Positions 5,918 to 6,231 of a stretch of 6,231 nt of DNA are shown one piece after another. Every line of letters starts with the position of its first letter. Position 1 is the first letter of the stretch. Source of the DNA: Pseudonocardiales bacterium (GTDB lineage: Bacteria; Actinomycetota; Actinomycetes; Mycobacteriales; Jatrophihabitantaceae). The DNA lies in the NCBI GenBank assembly GCA_030840415.1, contig JAVEEO010000262.1:1-6231 (forward strand), given 5' to 3'. Under the pieces are notes generated by a model. That model made no database searches and was not told the origin of the DNA. It was given only the letters and a program-made list of their open reading frames with translations. The position numbers and the translations under genes are program-made.

Positions 5918-5937
5918 CGTCGACCGCTTCCTCCCGG
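5918..5937. repeat. Right copy of the candidate direct repeat flanking the insert
   Basis: This segment begins with CGTCGACC and matches 4706-4725 at 16 of 20 positions. On the minus strand one frame reads R-E-E-A-V-D-G, resembling R-H-E-R-V-D-D of the left copy, but it is shifted one base from the DinB N-terminal frame. It sits directly beside the end of that fragment, as expected for a target-site duplicate. Confidence 0.35.
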
Positions 5938-6075
5938 CTAGGGCAACCGCTCGGCCCGGGCCACCGTTGCCGACCAGAGCCGTTCGATGGTGTCCCACAT
6001 CGCGCGGTGATCAGCGCTGGACCCGCCCGCCCGACTGGGCCATCGCGGCAACCCTTCCCGGCTCGGCTCCGTCAA
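5938..6075 (-). pseudogene. N-terminal fragment of the disrupted DinB-family gene
   Basis: A 45-codon minus-strand frame can start at TTG 6075, seven bases after the upstream dehydrogenase stop, or at ATG 6000. It ends in M-W-D-T-I-E-R-L-W-S-A-T-V-A-R-A-E-R-L-P followed by TAG at 5938-5940. That string is the typical first helix of actinobacterial DinB-family proteins, which continue with L-x-H-E-R-V-D-x-E-W-S-F. Exactly this continuation is found at 4730 on the same strand. With the body at 4307-4730 it would make a protein of normal size, about 160-185 residues. The residues before M-W-D-T are Arg/Ser/Pro-rich and may be leader or non-coding. No good ribosome binding site precedes the TTG, so the original start is uncertain. 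The gap to the dehydrogenase suggests the two were once one operon. Confidence 0.6.
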
Positions 6076-6082
6076 CCAGAGA

Positions 6083-6231
6083 TCAGTAGGACTTCGGCAG
6101 GCCCAGCGAGTACTGCGCCACGAAGTTGAGCAGCATCTCCTTGCTGACCGGGGCGATCCGCATCGCGCGGACCACGCCGAGCAGCGCGCCGAGGCCGTAC
6201 TCCGCCGTCAGGCCGTTGCCGCCATGGGTCT
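6083..6231 (-). CDS. Acyl-CoA dehydrogenase, C-terminal end (rest outside window)
   Basis: Only the last 48 codons and the TGA stop (6083-6085) are inside the window. The frame reads T-H-G-G-N-G-L-T-A-E-Y-G-L-G and, further on, R-I-A-P-V-S-K-E-M-L-L-N-F, ending in G-L-P-K-S-Y. The H-G-G-x-G motif followed by a short helical end is characteristic of the C-terminal domain of acyl-CoA dehydrogenases. These FAD enzymes introduce the trans-2 double bond into acyl-CoA thioesters, usually in fatty-acid, amino-acid or sterol breakdown. The substrate cannot be told from this end, and the catalytic base and flavin-binding residues lie outside the window. The next gene on the strand was the DinB-family gene. 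Confidence 0.8.
   Translation of the reverse strand, partial: THGGNGLTAEYGLGALLGVVRAMRIAPVSKEMLLNFVAQYSLGLPKSY

Larger units (their letters stand above)
4731..5937. mobile_element. Putative ~1.2 kb insertion splitting the DinB gene
   Basis: DinB-family coding stops at the acidic/Leu-Pro end of its first helix at about 5941 and resumes with helix 2 at 4730, both on the minus strand. The intervening 1.2 kb is therefore most simply foreign DNA. It carries one intact plus-strand gene (5185-5886) of lower GC3, a decayed coding fragment (4952-5123), and an unidentified minus-strand frame fused to the DinB body. Direct-repeat candidates lie at 4706-4725 and 5918-5937. I find no transposase, integrase or convincing terminal inverted repeats, so the mechanism is unknown. 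The exact borders are uncertain by tens of bases. A deletion or rearrangement joining two DinB copies is an alternative. Confidence 0.5.

Noticed and set aside
5941..6082. tRNA or small RNA in the short region beside the dehydrogenase gene
   Set aside because: No cloverleaf arms or strong hairpin were found; the stretch is explained by the DinB N-terminal fragment.

Overview
The window is GC-rich with strongly GC-biased third codon positions. It carries families typical of high-GC Gram-positive bacteria: a PASTA-domain Ser/Thr kinase behind a class B penicillin-binding protein, a DUF222/HNH (13E12-type) protein, an actinobacterial DinB-fold protein and an acyl-CoA dehydrogenase. This points to an actinomycete. 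The genus cannot be fixed; a mycobacterial or Nakamurella/Frankia-like relative would fit.

Layout. Positions 1-461 (+) are the 3' end of pbpA. A kinase gene with three extracellular PASTA domains (499-2367, +) follows 37 bp later, so this is the end of a cell-wall growth and division operon. A convergent DUF222/HNH gene with a repetitive C-terminal tail (2388-4199, -) ends 20 bp beyond the kinase stop. Right of it lies a disrupted DinB-family gene on the minus strand. Its body is at about 4307-4730, split by a 4-bp tandem duplication. Its N-terminal piece is about 1.2 kb away at 5938-6075, directly downstream of an acyl-CoA dehydrogenase gene that runs off the window (6083-6231, -).

The roughly 1.2 kb separating the two DinB pieces (about 4731-5937) looks like inserted DNA. 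It holds an unidentified reading frame fused to the DinB body, a decayed coding fragment (4952-5123, +), and one intact gene (5185-5886, +) for an unrecognised 233-residue membrane protein with three predicted membrane segments. That gene has much weaker GC bias at third positions than the kinase gene. No transposase or integrase is visible.

How the genes work together. PbpA and the PASTA kinase belong to the peptidoglycan synthesis and sensing module. The acyl-CoA dehydrogenase and the DinB remnant look like an ancestral minus-strand pair. The HNH gene start overlaps the extended end of the broken DinB frame and has its own candidate leaderless promoter. The main discovery is the disrupted DinB locus and its membrane-protein cargo; I see no convincing new multi-gene system.
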